A stretch of DNA of 37,033 nt from a virus. Of this stretch, positions 5,734 through 14,138 are shown piece by piece. The stretch covers positions 1-37,033 of the IMG/VR virus record IMGVR_UViG_3300017786_000046; one strand, given 5' to 3'. The notes below the pieces were generated by a model. That model searched no databases, was not told the DNA's origin, and saw nothing but the letters and a program-made list of their open reading frames with translations. The translations under genes and the position numbers were made by a program. Positions within the stretch are counted from its first letter, which is position 1; every line of letters starts with the position of its first letter.

Positions 5734-6558
5734 ATGCCAGAATTTAACGCAGCAAATTTTGCGAGTAGTTTGATTGATGACGGGATAGATGCAATAAAAG
5801 ATGCAGCAGTAGACTCTGCCCAACAAGCATTAGGCGATCTAGGACCACTTGGCGGCTTAGTTGCGAAGTTTGTATTTGATACTGTTATTGAAGACAGGCC
5901 TTATACTAGAGCAATTATATCCTCTGACATAAGCACTAGGAATGATAGCGACTGGCGAGTCAGTATTAGTGTGCCAGAAATATTACTAAAAGGCGATATA
6001 CTTGGACCACTAAAGGCAAACGACGGCGCCGCAGCATTTAACACAGGAAATAGAATGGTATTTCCGTTTAATCCGTCAGTGTTGTTTAGTCACACAGCTA
6101 ATTATGCACAAGTTCAGCCAACACATACAAATTATGCATATAATGCATATGAAAGTAGTCAAGTTGATGCTATTACAATTACAGGCGAGTTTTTCCAAGA
6201 AAATGAAAATGATGCAAAGTATTGGATTGCATGTTTACATTTCCTAAGAACTGCTACAAAAATGTTTTACGGAGAAAGCGATCCTTTAGGAAATCCTCCA
6301 CCAGTTTGTAGATTAAACGGATATGGAGATCATGTTCTAAATAATATTCCTGTTGTTGTAACAAACTTTACAACAGATTTACCACAAGATAGTGATTATA
6401 TTGAATGTACCGTTAACGGAATTAAAAACTTTGTCCCAGTACAAAGCACAATTACAGTAACATTACAGCCGCAGTACGCAAGACGTTCGCAAGCAAGATT
6501 TAGTCTAAATCAATATGCTGCTGGCGGCCACGTCCAAGGTGACGAAGGATTTATCTAA
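5734..6558 (+). CDS. gp54-like baseplate/tail-tube junction protein
   Basis: 274 residues. The N-terminal part has an amphipathic Ala-rich stretch (about 5-50). The body carries a block ITITGEFFQENENDAKYWI, then HFLRTATKMFYG, PPPVCRLNGYGDHV and VVVTNFTTDLPQDSDYI, and the C-terminus ends in a GDEGFI tail. This arrangement is typical of the tail-tube initiator or tube-cap class of marine T4-like phages (gp54 or gp48 in T4). It would sit between the baseplate hub and the tail tube, templating tube polymerisation. Deciding between gp54 and gp48 by eye is not safe. It is the first gene of the late operon, with a strong Shine-Dalgarno and late-type promoter, and it overlaps the next start by one base (TAATG). 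Confidence 0.6.
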   Translation: MPEFNAANFASSLIDDGIDAIKDAAVDSAQQALGDLGPLGGLVAKFVFDTVIEDRPYTRAIISSDISTRNDSDWRVSISVPEILLKGDILGPLKANDGAAAFNTGNRMVFPFNPSVLFSHTANYAQVQPTHTNYAYNAYESSQVDAITITGEFFQENENDAKYWIACLHFLRTATKMFYGESDPLGNPPPVCRLNGYGDHVLNNIPVVVTNFTTDLPQDSDYIECTVNGIKNFVPVQSTITVTLQPQYARRSQARFSLNQYAAGGHVQGDEGFI

Positions 6559-6860
6559 TGTCTTTTCAAAAAAACTTATCACCGTACGGAAATACACCAG
6601 TAACTAAATCAGGATACTTAGATATTTTACGTCCTAGACCAGTGCCAGTGCATCCGAACGATGTCCTTTATGAATTAAAACCAGAATATACTTACCGCCC
6701 AGACCTGTTAGCATATGTTGCATACGGATCAAAAGATCTATGGTGGGTATTTGCACAACGTAATATGGATATAATTAAAGATCCTGTATTTGATTTTGTT
6801 GCAGGTGTCGAGATTTACTTACCACAACAAGGTTTACTACGAACTAATTTAGGAATTTAA
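6558..6860 (+). CDS. 53: gp53-like baseplate wedge subunit (short, LysM-like)
   Basis: 100 residues. The segment YRPDLLAYVAYGSKDLWWVF (46-65), followed by RNMDIIKDPVFDFVAGVEIYLP, is the hallmark of gp53, whose T4 member contains a LysM-like fold and joins neighbouring baseplate wedges around the hub. T4 gp53 is 196 residues, so this is close to a minimal core and could be a shortened version. The start overlaps the preceding stop (TAATG), with AAGGA 8 bases upstream. The next gene starts two bases after the stop, so all three are translationally linked. Confidence 0.85.
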   Translation: MSFQKNLSPYGNTPVTKSGYLDILRPRPVPVHPNDVLYELKPEYTYRPDLLAYVAYGSKDLWWVFAQRNMDIIKDPVFDFVAGVEIYLPQQGLLRTNLGI

Positions 6861-6862
6861 AA

Positions 6863-9800
6863 ATGCCTGCAATTAATTTAAATGCAGCTGTAAATACAGT
6901 AACATCTACAGCAACTAACGTTGCTACTTCTACAGTATCTAATGCTGTAGGAAATGCTGTAGGAACAGTTACCAATGGTATAAATTCAACAGCAAATACA
7001 GCATTAAATAATGTATCTGGATCTCTTAACACTAATCTTGGAGATCTAGCAGGAGATTTAGCAGGCGGACTTGTAGGAGGCGCAATAGGCAATGCTCTTG
7101 GAGGCACAGCAGGAGGTCTTATTGGAGGAGCAATAGGTAGTGTTGTTGGAGATTTAATAGAAGGTGATGAAACATTTCAAAGTATATTAGCTGACCCTAT
7201 AAGAATAGTTGAAAGAGGCGCAGCAGAGTTGCTTGGATTAACTGGCGGAAATTTTGATTCAGTAGTTCAAAGCTATAATGATCTTAAAGATAGAACAGGA
7301 TTCGGCGATGACTTTGTTGACTCTGGTTGGAAAAGCCCGTTTTCTGCATCTGGTAAATCTGCAAGCAGAATACCAAACCCGTTAAGAAACCATAATAGTT
7401 ACAACTATATTATTACACTAGGAGTTTTATCTGCTGAAGAATATAATAATCCTAATTCTTATAGATCTAGCTCAGGCGGCTTTAAAAAAATAATTTTAAA
7501 AGGCGCCGGCGGCTCCTTAGACAAACGCTATCAAGTATTTGACGAAGTCGGCGCCGACGGTAGTGTAAGCGAACATGCAGAATATTATATTGATGATATT
7601 GATTTAGAAGCAGTCATTGCACCAAATCCAAATACTGGTGTAGCAATGGGGACAAATTTATCATTTACAGTAACAGAACCTTTCTCAATGGGAAATTTTG
7701 TTGAAGCAATTATAGGTATAGCACGAGAAACAGGTTACCAAAATTATTTAGATGCTCCTTTTTGCCTAAAGTTTGATTTTGTAGGCTGGAACGAAGGTGG
7801 TCAAAATGCAGCTAACTTCTTACAACGTCCTATTTTTATTCCGATTAAATTTACAATGATCGACTTTGCTGTATCGGGCACAGGCAGTGTTTATAGTGTT
7901 AGAGCAGTTCCAATGAGCGAGTCAGGATTGTCAGACAACATATCTAAAATTAAAACTCCAATTAAAGCTACCGGAACTCTTGTTCATGAAGTATTAGAAA
8001 CTTCAGTTTCTTCGGTTACAGGAGGAATGAATGCTCAAATTGAAGCACTAGAAGAATCAGAAGCAATTAGTGGATATGACCGGTATGTAATCACATTTCC
8101 AAAAACAAGGAGATCTCTTGTTGAAGCATTAGGTGCTAATGTAGTTGAAGAATCTGCATTTACAACTACTGTTGAAGAAGCAATTGCACAACAAAAAGGA
8201 TCTACTCAGCCGTTAGATGGCAGTACATATCAAGCTGATAAATTGAATAATGTATCTGTGAGCCCTGCAAATTCTACATATGCAATTTTAAAAACATATG
8301 CAGAAGATGAAGAGCAAATGAATGAAATTGGTCTAAGTCCTATTAATACAAGCACTAATGTAGGCGGAGCACAGCAAGAAGCAGAACCTGCAGCAGCAAT
8401 AGATCCCGATACAGGAAAAGTTGATGCATCGTCACAGGCAGCACAAGCAGCAGATAAAGCAAGAGACTATCAATTTGGCCAAGGCGAAAAAATTACTAAA
8501 ATTATTGAAAAAATAGTTAACCAAAGTGATTATGCAGCAGAAAAGTCAACTGAGGGTTCTAAAAACGGATTAAACAAATGGTACAAAATTGATACACAAG
8601 TTTTTATAGACGACAACGCAGATACTGAATTTCAAATGGGGCGCCCACCTAAAGTCTATGTTTATTGTGTAGTACCATACGAAGTTGACGAAGCACACGT
8701 ATTATCAACTAACCAAAAACCTGCAAATACAGAAGGTCTAAAAAAAGCTGCTGCAAAAGAATATAATTATATCTACACCGGCAAGAATGAAGATGTGTTA
8801 AATTTTGATATTAATTTTAATCAAGCGTTCATGCAGACAGCATTATCTAATTTTGGTATGAACAAAGGTGGAATGCAAACCGACAACCATAAAACTAGTA
8901 CTGCTATTACAGATGTTGAAACAGGCGCGACTCCGCCCAAAGAAACAGACATTTCTCAAAAAACTGAAGCTGGCGCACCTGTTGAACAAGCAGCAACATT
9001 GGCTACAGAAAGCGGAGGAACAGTAAATCCGGATATTAGAAGACAAATTGCTGAAATGTTCCATGATAGAATTACTAATATGCCACTAGACATGGTTACT
9101 GCTGAAATGGAAATTATAGGAGATCCTTTCTTTATCCCACAAGAAACGGGCAACTATGTAGCGGAGCAAGGTAGTCTACCAAATGCAACTGATGACGGCA
9201 CAATGACATATCAGCAAGCAGAAGTATTTTGTGTTGTTAATTTTAAAACTCCTTTCGATTACCAAGTTAAAGGAGCAACTATGGAAATGCCACAAATTGT
9301 TGCAGGGTTTAGTGGACTATTTTCAGTATGGGCAGTTACTAATAGATTCTCAAGAGGTCAGTTTACCCAAACACTAAAATTAATAAGGCGTAGAGGACAA
9401 GACGATCCAGCAACTACAAATAATAAAGGATTTATAGAAACTAATCCTGATGCAAACATTAAGGAAAAACCAATAACACTTGAAGGCGACCCAGGAAATC
9501 CAAACCCGCCAATTCTTCCAGAAGGTGATGCATATGATAATGCAGTTTGTAAAAGTAGTGAAAAAAGAACATTTGGATTTGATGATATAACTAAATTAAT
9601 TCCGGCATTAGATTTTGATATACCTGAAATACCAATAGACATTATTCCTAGTAACTTACTAGATATAGAAATACCAGACTTGTCTGCATTTGGAGCTAAT
9701 TTACCTAACTTTGATGAAATTGCATCACAAGTGACAGCATTTGATGTTAGTGCATTAGCACCTGCTGTTCCTGCTGTTCCAGCTGTTCCTAGCATACCAG

Positions 9801-10318
9801 GACTTCCTACACCTTCTATTCCAGCAACAGTCGCAGATGCAATAGATACTGCTATTTCGTCTGTTAGTAGTTCCGTAGGCTCTGGCAGCATTACCGGTCC
9901 TATTGGAGCTACCGGATTTGGCGGCGTATGGCAAGGCGGAGCTAACCCTGTTACTTCAGGCGCCACTGGCGCAAGCACTTCATTAACTCAAAATACTGAT
10001 GGATCAGTAACAGTATCGTCTACAAACGCAGCTGGACAAACAATAGGCTTTACTGGTAACTCTGCTAATTTTCAAATTAACGGCCAGCCGCTAGAACCTC
10101 CTGCTGTATCGTTTGGTCCTGCTAATCCTAATACAACAAATCTAGTGTCAGTACCCGGCGGCGGCAGCATTACTGGCTCACCGCCAGACCCAGTATCGGA
10201 GATTCCTAACCCAGCAGAAATTGCTAATCCAGCTCTAGAAGAAACTGAATCAAACGACGGATTGACCTTCGGAGGTATCGGGTCAATCAGCGGCCTATAC
10301 GGCCCCACCACCAGATAA
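6863..10318 (+). CDS. Large virion structural protein (1151 aa), hub-associated
   Basis: The N-terminus (1-55) is an Ala/Thr/Val/Asn-rich low-complexity helix. Residues about 56-101 form a dense glycine-zipper-like stretch (repeated GG-x-x-GG-A-x-G). A folded block from about 178 (YNYIITLGVLS) to 390 contains EPFSMGNFVEAI and NYLDAPFCLKFDFVGW, a pattern seen in myovirus baseplate or tail structural proteins. Later parts contain Gln/Ala-rich linkers, a second structured block (about 570-860), three PAV repeats near 966-975, and a Gly/Ser-rich collagen-like tail. It lies between gp53 and the gp5-type spike. No separate gp27 is visible, so this protein may supply part of the hub; that is inference. 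The exact T4 counterpart is not recognised. Confidence 0.75.
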   Translation: MPAINLNAAVNTVTSTATNVATSTVSNAVGNAVGTVTNGINSTANTALNNVSGSLNTNLGDLAGDLAGGLVGGAIGNALGGTAGGLIGGAIGSVVGDLIEGDETFQSILADPIRIVERGAAELLGLTGGNFDSVVQSYNDLKDRTGFGDDFVDSGWKSPFSASGKSASRIPNPLRNHNSYNYIITLGVLSAEEYNNPNSYRSSSGGFKKIILKGAGGSLDKRYQVFDEVGADGSVSEHAEYYIDDIDLEAVIAPNPNTGVAMGTNLSFTVTEPFSMGNFVEAIIGIARETGYQNYLDAPFCLKFDFVGWNEGGQNAANFLQRPIFIPIKFTMIDFAVSGTGSVYSVRAVPMSESGLSDNISKIKTPIKATGTLVHEVLETSVSSVTGGMNAQIEALEESEAISGYDRYVITFPKTRRSLVEALGANVVEESAFTTTVEEAIAQQKGSTQPLDGSTYQADKLNNVSVSPANSTYAILKTYAEDEEQMNEIGLSPINTSTNVGGAQQEAEPAAAIDPDTGKVDASSQAAQAADKARDYQFGQGEKITKIIEKIVNQSDYAAEKSTEGSKNGLNKWYKIDTQVFIDDNADTEFQMGRPPKVYVYCVVPYEVDEAHVLSTNQKPANTEGLKKAAAKEYNYIYTGKNEDVLNFDINFNQAFMQTALSNFGMNKGGMQTDNHKTSTAITDVETGATPPKETDISQKTEAGAPVEQAATLATESGGTVNPDIRRQIAEMFHDRITNMPLDMVTAEMEIIGDPFFIPQETGNYVAEQGSLPNATDDGTMTYQQAEVFCVVNFKTPFDYQVKGATMEMPQIVAGFSGLFSVWAVTNRFSRGQFTQTLKLIRRRGQDDPATTNNKGFIETNPDANIKEKPITLEGDPGNPNPPILPEGDAYDNAVCKSSEKRTFGFDDITKLIPALDFDIPEIPIDIIPSNLLDIEIPDLSAFGANLPNFDEIASQVTAFDVSALAPAVPAVPAVPSIPGLPTPSIPATVADAIDTAISSVSSSVGSGSITGPIGATGFGGVWQGGANPVTSGATGASTSLTQNTDGSVTVSSTNAAGQTIGFTGNSANFQINGQPLEPPAVSFGPANPNTTNLVSVPGGGSITGSPPDPVSEIPNPAEIANPALEETESNDGLTFGGIGSISGLYGPTTR
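9761..9787 (+). repeat. Three 9-bp direct repeats encoding Pro-Ala-Val
   Basis: CCTGCTGTT twice, then CCAGCTGTT, in frame within the 1151-residue protein, followed by more Pro-rich sequence (PSIPGLPTPSIP). It probably encodes a stiff linker between a structured domain and the Gly/Ser-rich tail. Confidence 0.7.
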
Positions 10319-10337
10319 GTATAAAAAAGGAATATTA

Positions 10338-11126
10338 ATGCCATACCAAGATTTAGCTTATGATGCAGTACAGGACGAAGACGTTCAACAAAAAGGTGCT
10401 TCGGCTCCTGCAGAAAATTTCTCTAACGAAGGTCAGTATTGGCGCGACGAAAATAATATTATTACATATCTAACCTATGACGAATTTATTGCAGATGCTG
10501 ACAGTGTTGCAATACCCCTAACACCAGATACAGTACCACCGATTATAAGGGTTGTAAATGGTGAACCGTATTTTAAAATGAAAAATAGATTTTTTGTAGC
10601 ATTTGGCTCTACAAACGGAAATACTATTCGTACTTTGTATGAATTTAATGCAGACAGATATTTTAACGAAGGCGGTCAGTTACCTATTCAACCGCTTAAC
10701 TCTGTAAAATGCGGTGAGTATAAAGGTATTCCAATATTTGAAGCAGATCCAACGTCTAGTAACGAACGACCCTCCGAAGTAGTTGCTATGACAACAAGTG
10801 AAAACGGTACAGAAACTACAACAACTACTAGTGATACCGGCGTAACAGAATCTAGTACCAGTAACGCTACTGAGACACCAGACGCATCAAATACTAGTAC
10901 CGAAGATGCAGGTGGATCAGTGTCCCCAGAAACTGTAAGCACCGATCCTCTCCCAGTAGAAGCAACTGGTAGTAGCTACACTTATGAAATAATGAGGGCT
11001 GGATATGATCGATACGATTTTAACACTGGAAAAAAGGTAGTTGATTCTAAAACATATGCGTCTCCTGACCCAGGAGCGTCATTACCAACTCCAGTACCAG
11101 ACATTCCACCAGCAGGGCCACAATAA
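10338..11126 (+). CDS. Virion-region protein with Ser/Thr-rich linker (262 aa)
   Basis: Unrecognised family. Residues 1-145 look folded, with Tyr/Phe-rich strands such as QYWRDENNIITYLTYDEF and FVAFGSTNGNTIRTLYEF. Residues about 150-215 are an extreme Thr/Ser/Glu-rich linker, and then comes a short ordered segment (YTYEIMRAGYDRYDFNTG). The chain ends in a Pro-rich tail finishing PPAGPQ. The hub protein encoded next ends in nearly the same peptide (PPIGPQ). AAGGA lies 6 bases before the ATG. The stop overlaps the next ATG by one base, so it is translationally coupled to the gp5-like spike. Position suggests a baseplate hub or spike accessory protein, which is inference. Confidence 0.7.
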   Translation: MPYQDLAYDAVQDEDVQQKGASAPAENFSNEGQYWRDENNIITYLTYDEFIADADSVAIPLTPDTVPPIIRVVNGEPYFKMKNRFFVAFGSTNGNTIRTLYEFNADRYFNEGGQLPIQPLNSVKCGEYKGIPIFEADPTSSNERPSEVVAMTTSENGTETTTTTSDTGVTESSTSNATETPDASNTSTEDAGGSVSPETVSTDPLPVEATGSSYTYEIMRAGYDRYDFNTGKKVVDSKTYASPDPGASLPTPVPDIPPAGPQ

Positions 11127-13624
11127 TGGCAGCAAGTTATAAAAGATCTCGACATACTGACAGTAAGTTTTCAGATTCTGGACCATACGAAGCAATAGTA
11201 GTTAATAACTTAGACACTAAGTATATGGGCGGATTAACCGTTGAATTACTAAAATACACTAGTGCTGGCGGCACTCCTGAAAGAACAGGACAACTATTAA
11301 ACGTAAAATATCTTAGCCCGTTTTACGGAATAACACCAAATACTGCACTTACGCCAAACGAAGGATACCAACATACACAAAAAAGTTATGGTATGTGGAT
11401 GGTACCTCCTGATGTAGGAACAAGAGTCCTAGTAATATTTGCTGAAGGAAATCCTAATTTTGGATATTGGATAGGCTGTATTCCAGCAGACTATATGAAT
11501 TTCATGGTACCGGATGGCAGAGCGTCAACAGAAAAAACAACACAGCCCGATCTTCCTGACAATTTAAAAGGACGCAAACTCCCAGTTGGCGAATATAATA
11601 AACTAATTGAAGACGGTAGTTTAATCGATCCGACTCTTTTTAACAAACCGTATAATAAGGATTTTACTGAAACATTAGAAGTTCAAGGATTGTTAAACGA
11701 CGAAGCTCGCGGCACAACAACTACTAGTGCAAGGCGAGAAATTCCTAGTATGGTGTTTGGTATAAGTACACCTGGTCCTAAAGATTATAGAGACGGTTCT
11801 CCAACGTCTGCAATTGGTTCTGCAAAACAAAAGATCTCAGTTCCTTCTAATAGATTAGGCGGAAGTTCGTTTGTAATGGATGACGGTGATGACAGATTTG
11901 TACGTGCAACACACGCCGAAGAAGGTCCTCCTATTTACAAAAATGTAAAAGAAACCACAGAAGGAGATCCTACAATACCACAAAACGAATTACTTCGTTT
12001 GAGGACTAGAACAGGCCATCAAATATTGATGCATAATAGTGAAGACTTAATTTACATTGGCAATGCTCGCGGTACTACTTGGATAGAAATGACTAGTGAC
12101 GGTAAAATTGATATTCATGCACAAGATAGTGTTAGTATTATGACTGAGAATGATCTTAACGTTACTGCTGAACGTGATATTAATTTAGAAGCTGGAAGAA
12201 ATGTTAACATAAAAGCTACAGGCCGGTACAATGATGGTAGTGCAACTGATAAAAATAGTTTTGATAATGGCAGGGTGCAAATAGAATCAGCATATAATTA
12301 TAATTTACATGTTGGCGCTGACAGTAAAGTTACTGTTGGCAAAAATCACAACATTAAAGTTAAGAAAGAACAGTATATTGAAACAGGTAGTAACTTACAT
12401 CTTAAAACAGATCAAGATAATAGACTATCTGCAGGAGCTTACACACATATTAATAGCGTCAAAGAACATAGGGAAACCGCAACATATATCCATATGAATG
12501 GTCCTACAGCGGCAATAGCAAATCCTGCTTCAGAAGTTGTTGTTTTAGGAACAGTTGCATTACCTAGAATTAAGCCCGGCGGCGTAATTGAAGAATATGA
12601 AAGTATATTAGCAAGATCTCCACAACACGAACCTTGGCCGCATCACGAAAACATGGATCCTTTATCATTTAAAAAATCAGAAACTGATAGGGAATCACCA
12701 GGAGGATTACCTTCTGCTAATAGGATTTTAACACCTGACACATTCTTTAAAAATATTGGAGGAAGAAAATCAAGTGCATATGTTGCAGGCTCAGGAGGAC
12801 AAATAACTACAGGAGTTACAGCAAATGCATTATCAACAAATGTTGATGGAGAGCCTATAGGGTTTGTCGGTAGTGATGATTATGCCGAAAGTCCAGACTT
12901 TACTGGCGTTTATGATTATGACGGATTTTCAGGATTAGGTAAACTAAGCAGCAAATACGAATCAAAAGACGAACCAGCCGCAATTGGGTACGACAGAACC
13001 GGCGGATGGAGTTATGGTACATATCAAATAGCTTCAGCAACAGGTGCTATGGGCAACTTTATTAAATTCTGTCAAGCAGGCAGTTTTAGTGACCTAGGAA
13101 AATCACTAATGACTATAGGCGGCGAAAACGCAGCACGAGCAGGCAGTGATACATTTAAACAAGGTTGGGTAGCAATTATGGCCGATAGTGCCAATGTCGA
13201 AGCCCAACATGCATTTGGGGTTGAATTATATTTTCAACCATCTGCTAAACGTATAAAACGTGCAACTGGAGTTGATGTAATAAAAAGATCTAAAACATTA
13301 ATGGATGTTGTGTGGTCTACAGCAATACAACACGGCGAAGGCGGCTGTCAAAGAATATTTGAAAGAGCAATTAGAAATACAGGAGCAGAGAATCCGTCAG
13401 ATAGAGGTATAATCAAAGCAGTATACTTAGAAAGAGCCGCAGGAAACGGAATGAAATATTTTGGAAAAAGTAATTCTGGAGTAAGAAAGTCCGTTGTAAA
13501 CAGATTCCGCAACGAAATGGCAGATGCATTTAAGAGTCTACAAGACGAAGTAGAAGCAATAGGGTCACCAACATTATCGCCAGGCGATAATCTTTCAACA
13601 ACACCGCCAATTGGCCCACAATAA
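11126..13624 (+). CDS. 5: gp5-like baseplate hub/spike with C-terminal lysozyme-like domain
   Basis: 832 residues (T4 gp5 is 575). Residues about 15-140 form the OB-fold-type domain (YEAIVVNNLDTKYMGGLTVE, MWMVPPDVGTRVLVIF, FGYWIGCIP) seen in gp5 and VgrG proteins. Residues about 320-405 have short alternating beta repeats (DIHAQDSVSIMTENDLNV, then ERDINLEAGRNVNIKATG) of the triple-stranded needle. From about 605 to 815 a separate domain starts YESKDEPAAIGYD and continues GGWSYGTYQIASATGAMGNF, a lysozyme-superfamily-like pattern with a candidate catalytic Glu near 611. T4 gp5 carries its lysozyme between OB-fold and needle; here the hydrolase-like domain follows the needle. It would pierce the outer membrane and cut peptidoglycan during injection. 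It starts at TAATG, with AGGG 8 bases upstream. Confidence 0.82.
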   Translation: MAASYKRSRHTDSKFSDSGPYEAIVVNNLDTKYMGGLTVELLKYTSAGGTPERTGQLLNVKYLSPFYGITPNTALTPNEGYQHTQKSYGMWMVPPDVGTRVLVIFAEGNPNFGYWIGCIPADYMNFMVPDGRASTEKTTQPDLPDNLKGRKLPVGEYNKLIEDGSLIDPTLFNKPYNKDFTETLEVQGLLNDEARGTTTTSARREIPSMVFGISTPGPKDYRDGSPTSAIGSAKQKISVPSNRLGGSSFVMDDGDDRFVRATHAEEGPPIYKNVKETTEGDPTIPQNELLRLRTRTGHQILMHNSEDLIYIGNARGTTWIEMTSDGKIDIHAQDSVSIMTENDLNVTAERDINLEAGRNVNIKATGRYNDGSATDKNSFDNGRVQIESAYNYNLHVGADSKVTVGKNHNIKVKKEQYIETGSNLHLKTDQDNRLSAGAYTHINSVKEHRETATYIHMNGPTAAIANPASEVVVLGTVALPRIKPGGVIEEYESILARSPQHEPWPHHENMDPLSFKKSETDRESPGGLPSANRILTPDTFFKNIGGRKSSAYVAGSGGQITTGVTANALSTNVDGEPIGFVGSDDYAESPDFTGVYDYDGFSGLGKLSSKYESKDEPAAIGYDRTGGWSYGTYQIASATGAMGNFIKFCQAGSFSDLGKSLMTIGGENAARAGSDTFKQGWVAIMADSANVEAQHAFGVELYFQPSAKRIKRATGVDVIKRSKTLMDVVWSTAIQHGEGGCQRIFERAIRNTGAENPSDRGIIKAVYLERAAGNGMKYFGKSNSGVRKSVVNRFRNEMADAFKSLQDEVEAIGSPTLSPGDNLSTTPPIGPQ

Positions 13625-13639
13625 TAGGGTAAATACAAT

Positions 13640-14080
13640 ATGAGCCAATTAGAAAAAAACTTATATAAACGTGTAGTAGTTCAACCTAACTTAAAAAAGT
13701 CTGCAGACGGTAGATCTTATCGAGGATTTTCTACTACTTCTAATAATCCAAAAAACTTTGGTTTATACGACTACGATTTAATTAAACAAGATTTAATAAA
13801 TCATTTTCATATTCGTCAAACAGAAAAGTTGAGTGACCCAACATTTGGAACAATTATATGGGATATTTTATTTGAACCATTTACTAGAGAAGTGCAAGAA
13901 GCAGTAGTTAACGATGTAACACGAATAGTAAACTATGACCCAAGAACAAAGATAGATAAAATTCTAGTAGATACATTTGATCAAGGTATTCAAGTTGATA
14001 TAACACTTACGTTTTTACCGTATAAAATACAGGATCAGTTACGTTTTAAGTTTGATAAAGAGAATGGATTATTAAGCTAA
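13640..14080 (+). CDS. 25: gp25-like baseplate wedge subunit
   Basis: 146 residues (T4 gp25 is 132). The conserved core LSDPTFGTIIWDILFEPF (about 56-73), followed by VVNDVTRIVNYDPRTKI and a C-terminal strand pair (VDITLTFLPYKIQ), is characteristic of the gp25/gpW family shared with type VI secretion baseplates (TssE). It binds gp6 and triggers sheath assembly at the baseplate. The start ATG has AGGG 10 bases upstream. It is placed directly before gp6, its binding partner, after a 58-base gap that carries a late-type promoter element. The TAAATA just before its start (13630-13635) is too close to serve as a promoter with a leader. Confidence 0.93.
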   Translation: MSQLEKNLYKRVVVQPNLKKSADGRSYRGFSTTSNNPKNFGLYDYDLIKQDLINHFHIRQTEKLSDPTFGTIIWDILFEPFTREVQEAVVNDVTRIVNYDPRTKIDKILVDTFDQGIQVDITLTFLPYKIQDQLRFKFDKENGLLS

Positions 14081-14106
14081 AATAATATACGCACTTTTTT
14101 CATTCA

Positions 14107-14114
14107 GATAAATA
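14107..14114 (+). promoter_or_regulatory. Candidate T4-type late promoter before gp6
   Basis: GATAAATA in the 58-base gap between gp25 and gp6, seven of eight matches to TATAAATA, 25 bases before the gp6 ATG. A Shine-Dalgarno (AAGGA, 14127-14131) lies 7 bases before the start. Position and spacing fit a promoter reinforcing gp6 and the giant gene downstream. Confidence 0.6.
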
Positions 14115-14138
14115 TCATTAGTAAACAAGGAAACGTAC

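Noticed and set aside
9358-9978. 206-codon open frame on the minus strand inside the 1151-residue gene
   Set aside because: Antisense to a strongly supported structural gene; the product is a low-complexity Ala/Gly/Ser peptide reflecting codon use on the other strand, with no Shine-Dalgarno.
13628-13635. GGTAAATA as a late promoter for gp25
   Set aside because: Only 4 bases before the ATG, too close for a promoter with a translated leader; the AGGG part is better read as the Shine-Dalgarno.
14081-14106. Terminator after gp25 (T run at 14095-14100)
   Set aside because: Six T residues are present but no stable stem precedes them.
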